DNA of 40,994 bases from CAZJRB01 sp964547995 (GTDB lineage Bacteria; Planctomycetota; Planctomycetia; Pirellulales; Thermoguttaceae), in assembly GCA_964547995.1 (NCBI GenBank), contig CAZJRB010000067.1, positions 1 through 40,994 of the forward strand. The letters run 5' to 3'. Of this stretch, positions 39,508 through 40,994 are shown piece after piece. Made by a program: the position numbers and the translations under genes. A model generated the notes under the pieces. It searched no databases. It saw only the letters and a program-made list of their open reading frames with translations, and was not told the DNA's origin. The stretch's first letter is position 1, and every line of letters starts with the position of its first letter.

Positions 39508-40994
39508 TTATTTAATCAGACGGGCTTCTATGTTCGCGACCTCTCTGTTGGCGAACTCATCGGTGAAGAGCCACTCTTGATAGAGGCGTTCGATCTCTTT
39601 CAAACGACGGACGACCCATGACCTTCTCAGCGTGCGATTCACATTCTTCGGTCGATCCTCGTCACGGATCGGCGGGCGTATGCGATCCTCTGGCGGCTGG
39701 TAGGATCGATCGTAGACCAGGCACGGCAGGTCTTCCGCGGGCAACAGATGCCGCCACAGGAAGGCCTGCATTCTGTCTTCCGCCGGCACGGCCTCGTGGA
39801 CGACTTCCCGATCCCCAATCTTCGCACTGCCCATGACGGTGAGGTTGACCGGTTTTTCCATCTCGGTACGGCTGGTTTTCAGCGCCAGTCGCGTCACCTC
39901 TTTTTTAGCCGCCAGCGTGGCGCCGGGCGATTCGAGCCCTTCCGGCAAGTCTTTGAAGCTCAGCTTGATCGGCCCGTCGAATCCGTCCCTGCGTATGGCG
40001 TAGACCGTCAACGCGGCGGAACTCTTGCTGCGAATAACGATCCTGGAAGGGACGACACGCAACTCGAAATCGGGCTGCGGCCGGCTGATCCGGAGCCGGT
40101 AGGCATATGCCTTTCCTGCGTGTCGCCTCGTGTCGCCGATGTGAATGAAATATTTTCCGTCGGCGGGCAGCTTCGCCATGAGGTAGGAATCGGCGTGGTC
40201 GGTGTTCAGCCCCGATGCCGCGTCGTAGTGATCGTCGTTGAGTGCGATCACCTTGCCATCCGCGCCGGTGACCTTGACGAAGGAATCGAAGGGGGAACCG
40301 AGCCGGCGTGCATGCACTTCCGCGACGATGGTCTCACCAGCTTTTCCTTCCACCTCGAAGACATCCCAGTCACCCGGGCGATCCGCTCGCCCGTTGACGA
40401 TGATGGGAAGGGTCACCTTCTGTGCCTTGGCGGGCTCGTCGTTGGGTTCCTTGTCCATGCACTCGGGCAGCGTGCCTACGGCGAACGGTACGTAGTTGGA
40501 GATGAGTTTCCCATCGGTGGCGGCAATCAGATGCTTTCCCGGCTTTGCGTCCTTGGGGGGTGGCGCTATGGTGGCCTTTTCCAGATTCCAGCCGTTCATC
40601 TCGATCTTGACCGGCTCGCCCACGCGGCCGCCCAACGGGAAGATACTGATCACAAAGGGCAGCTCACCGATGGTGATCCGATAGGTAAAACTCTCGCGGC
40701 CGCGATAAAGCGCCTCGTGGATGCTGAGCACATACTCACCGTCCTTGGGCACCTCAAAATAGAGGACCGGGTCGGGGTGGAAAAAGAAATCGTCGTTGTA
40801 CGCCAGCTCGTTGCCCTCCGAGTCGTAGAGTGTCAGCACGGCTTGAAACCAACCGGGAACGCCGTCGGGGACGTAGGGGACCAACTCCCGAGCTATGGCA
40901 GAGATAACCAGACGTTGCCCCTTGCTCGCCTGAAAACGGTACCGGTTCACCCAGCCCGCGGCGAGCTGACCGTTCATCGTGCACGGCACGGTGA
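39508..40994 (-). CDS. PPC-domain exported protein, 5' end outside the window
   Basis: At least 495 codons. The frame is open through the right edge, so the start and signal peptide lie beyond 40994. Two pre-peptidase C-terminal (PPC) beta-sandwich domains are visible: one near the start of the visible part (RYRFQASKGQRLVISAIA ... AVLTLYDSEGNELAYNDDFF) and one after the middle (DKEPNDEPAKAQKVTLPIIV ... DWDVFEVEGKAGETIVAEV). A third beta-rich region follows (LRVVPSRIVIRS). The C-terminal 100 residues (VVHEAVPAEDRMQAFLWRHL and beyond) resemble the closing part of large planctomycete PPC proteins. It is probably secreted or cell-surface; no catalytic motif is visible. Confidence 0.8.
   Translation of the reverse strand, partial: TVPCTMNGQLAAGWVNRYRFQASKGQRLVISAIARELVPYVPDGVPGWFQAVLTLYDSEGNELAYNDDFFFHPDPVLYFEVPKDGEYVLSIHEALYRGRESFTYRITIGELPFVISIFPLGGRVGEPVKIEMNGWNLEKATIAPPPKDAKPGKHLIAATDGKLISNYVPFAVGTLPECMDKEPNDEPAKAQKVTLPIIVNGRADRPGDWDVFEVEGKAGETIVAEVHARRLGSPFDSFVKVTGADGKVIALNDDHYDAASGLNTDHADSYLMAKLPADGKYFIHIGDTRRHAGKAYAYRLRISRPQPDFELRVVPSRIVIRSKSSAALTVYAIRRDGFDGPIKLSFKDLPEGLESPGATLAAKKEVTRLALKTSRTEMEKPVNLTVMGSAKIGDREVVHEAVPAEDRMQAFLWRHLLPAEDLPCLVYDRSYQPPEDRIRPPIRDEDRPKNVNRTLRRSWVVRRLKEIERLYQEWLFTDEFANREVANIEARLIK

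Noticed and set aside
1..40994. CRISPR array, prophage, integrase or insertion-sequence gene
   Set aside because: No regularly spaced direct repeats and no transposase, integrase or phage structural signature in any frame; the inverted-repeat elements are non-coding.
1..40994. tRNA or rRNA genes
   Set aside because: Checked the gene gaps for the T-arm GTTCGAAT-type signature and cloverleaf arms; none found. A very divergent tRNA could be missed by eye.

Overview
The window (about 41 kb, GC-rich) looks like a chromosomal segment of a Planctomycetota bacterium, probably near the Pirellulales. The evidence is three Tat-exported Gfo/Idh/MocA oxidoreductases, a secreted FAD-dependent oxidoreductase, HEAT, FG-GAP and PPC-domain exported proteins, an ECF sigma factor followed by a receptor-type Ser/Thr kinase, GYF_2 and zinc-ribbon proteins, and intergenic DNA full of short palindromes. 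No rRNA, tRNA, CRISPR array, transposase or phage gene was seen. All family names come from reading the protein sequences without a database search.

Layout. (1) 0.5-5 kb: a 71-codon Tat-leader remnant, a minus-strand operon of two small membrane proteins and a B12-binding/radical SAM enzyme with ATGA overlaps, and an FG-GAP repeat protein. (2) 4.8-10 kb: a 128-bp MITE-like inverted-repeat element, more hairpins, a 1013-aa tandem FAD oxidoreductase, and a Gfo/Idh/MocA protein. (3) 10.3-16.5 kb, minus strand: a block of redox genes read as DUF4177-like, hemerythrin, DUF1638, FmdB zinc ribbon, a small Cys-rich protein, exported thioredoxin-like protein, CsrA, thioredoxin, ArsR-type repressor and DsbD. 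(4) 16.7-20.8 kb, plus strand: a four-gene [NiFe] hydrogenase operon in the order beta, gamma, delta, alpha, as in group 3b NAD(P)-linked (sulf)hydrogenases. (5) 21-28.8 kb: carbohydrate-linked genes: GH2 glycosidase with a C-terminal F5/8-type C domain, two more Gfo/Idh/MocA proteins and a HEAT-repeat protein. (6) 29.1-35.4 kb: a signalling cluster: ECF sigma factor, zinc-finger/kinase/C-type-lectin membrane protein, two proteins of unknown role, and a frameshifted zinc-ribbon membrane protein. (7) 35.4-41 kb: site-2-protease-like metalloprotease, AzgA-type purine permease with an unusual inserted domain, sugar-phosphate isomerase/epimerase-like protein, a 40-codon ORF and the 3' part of a PPC-domain protein.

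How it fits together. The most distinctive part is 10.3-20.8 kb. The hydrogenase operon and the hemerythrin-led operon diverge from back-to-back sigma-70-like promoters, with thiol-redox genes and CsrA behind the latter. This suggests one locus that couples NAD(P)H/H2 exchange to oxygen or thiol stress (inference). The hydrogenase large subunit stops exactly at the C-terminal Ni-ligand motif, so it should need no maturation protease. The outer parts of the window are typical planctomycete polysaccharide-catabolism and signalling genes.
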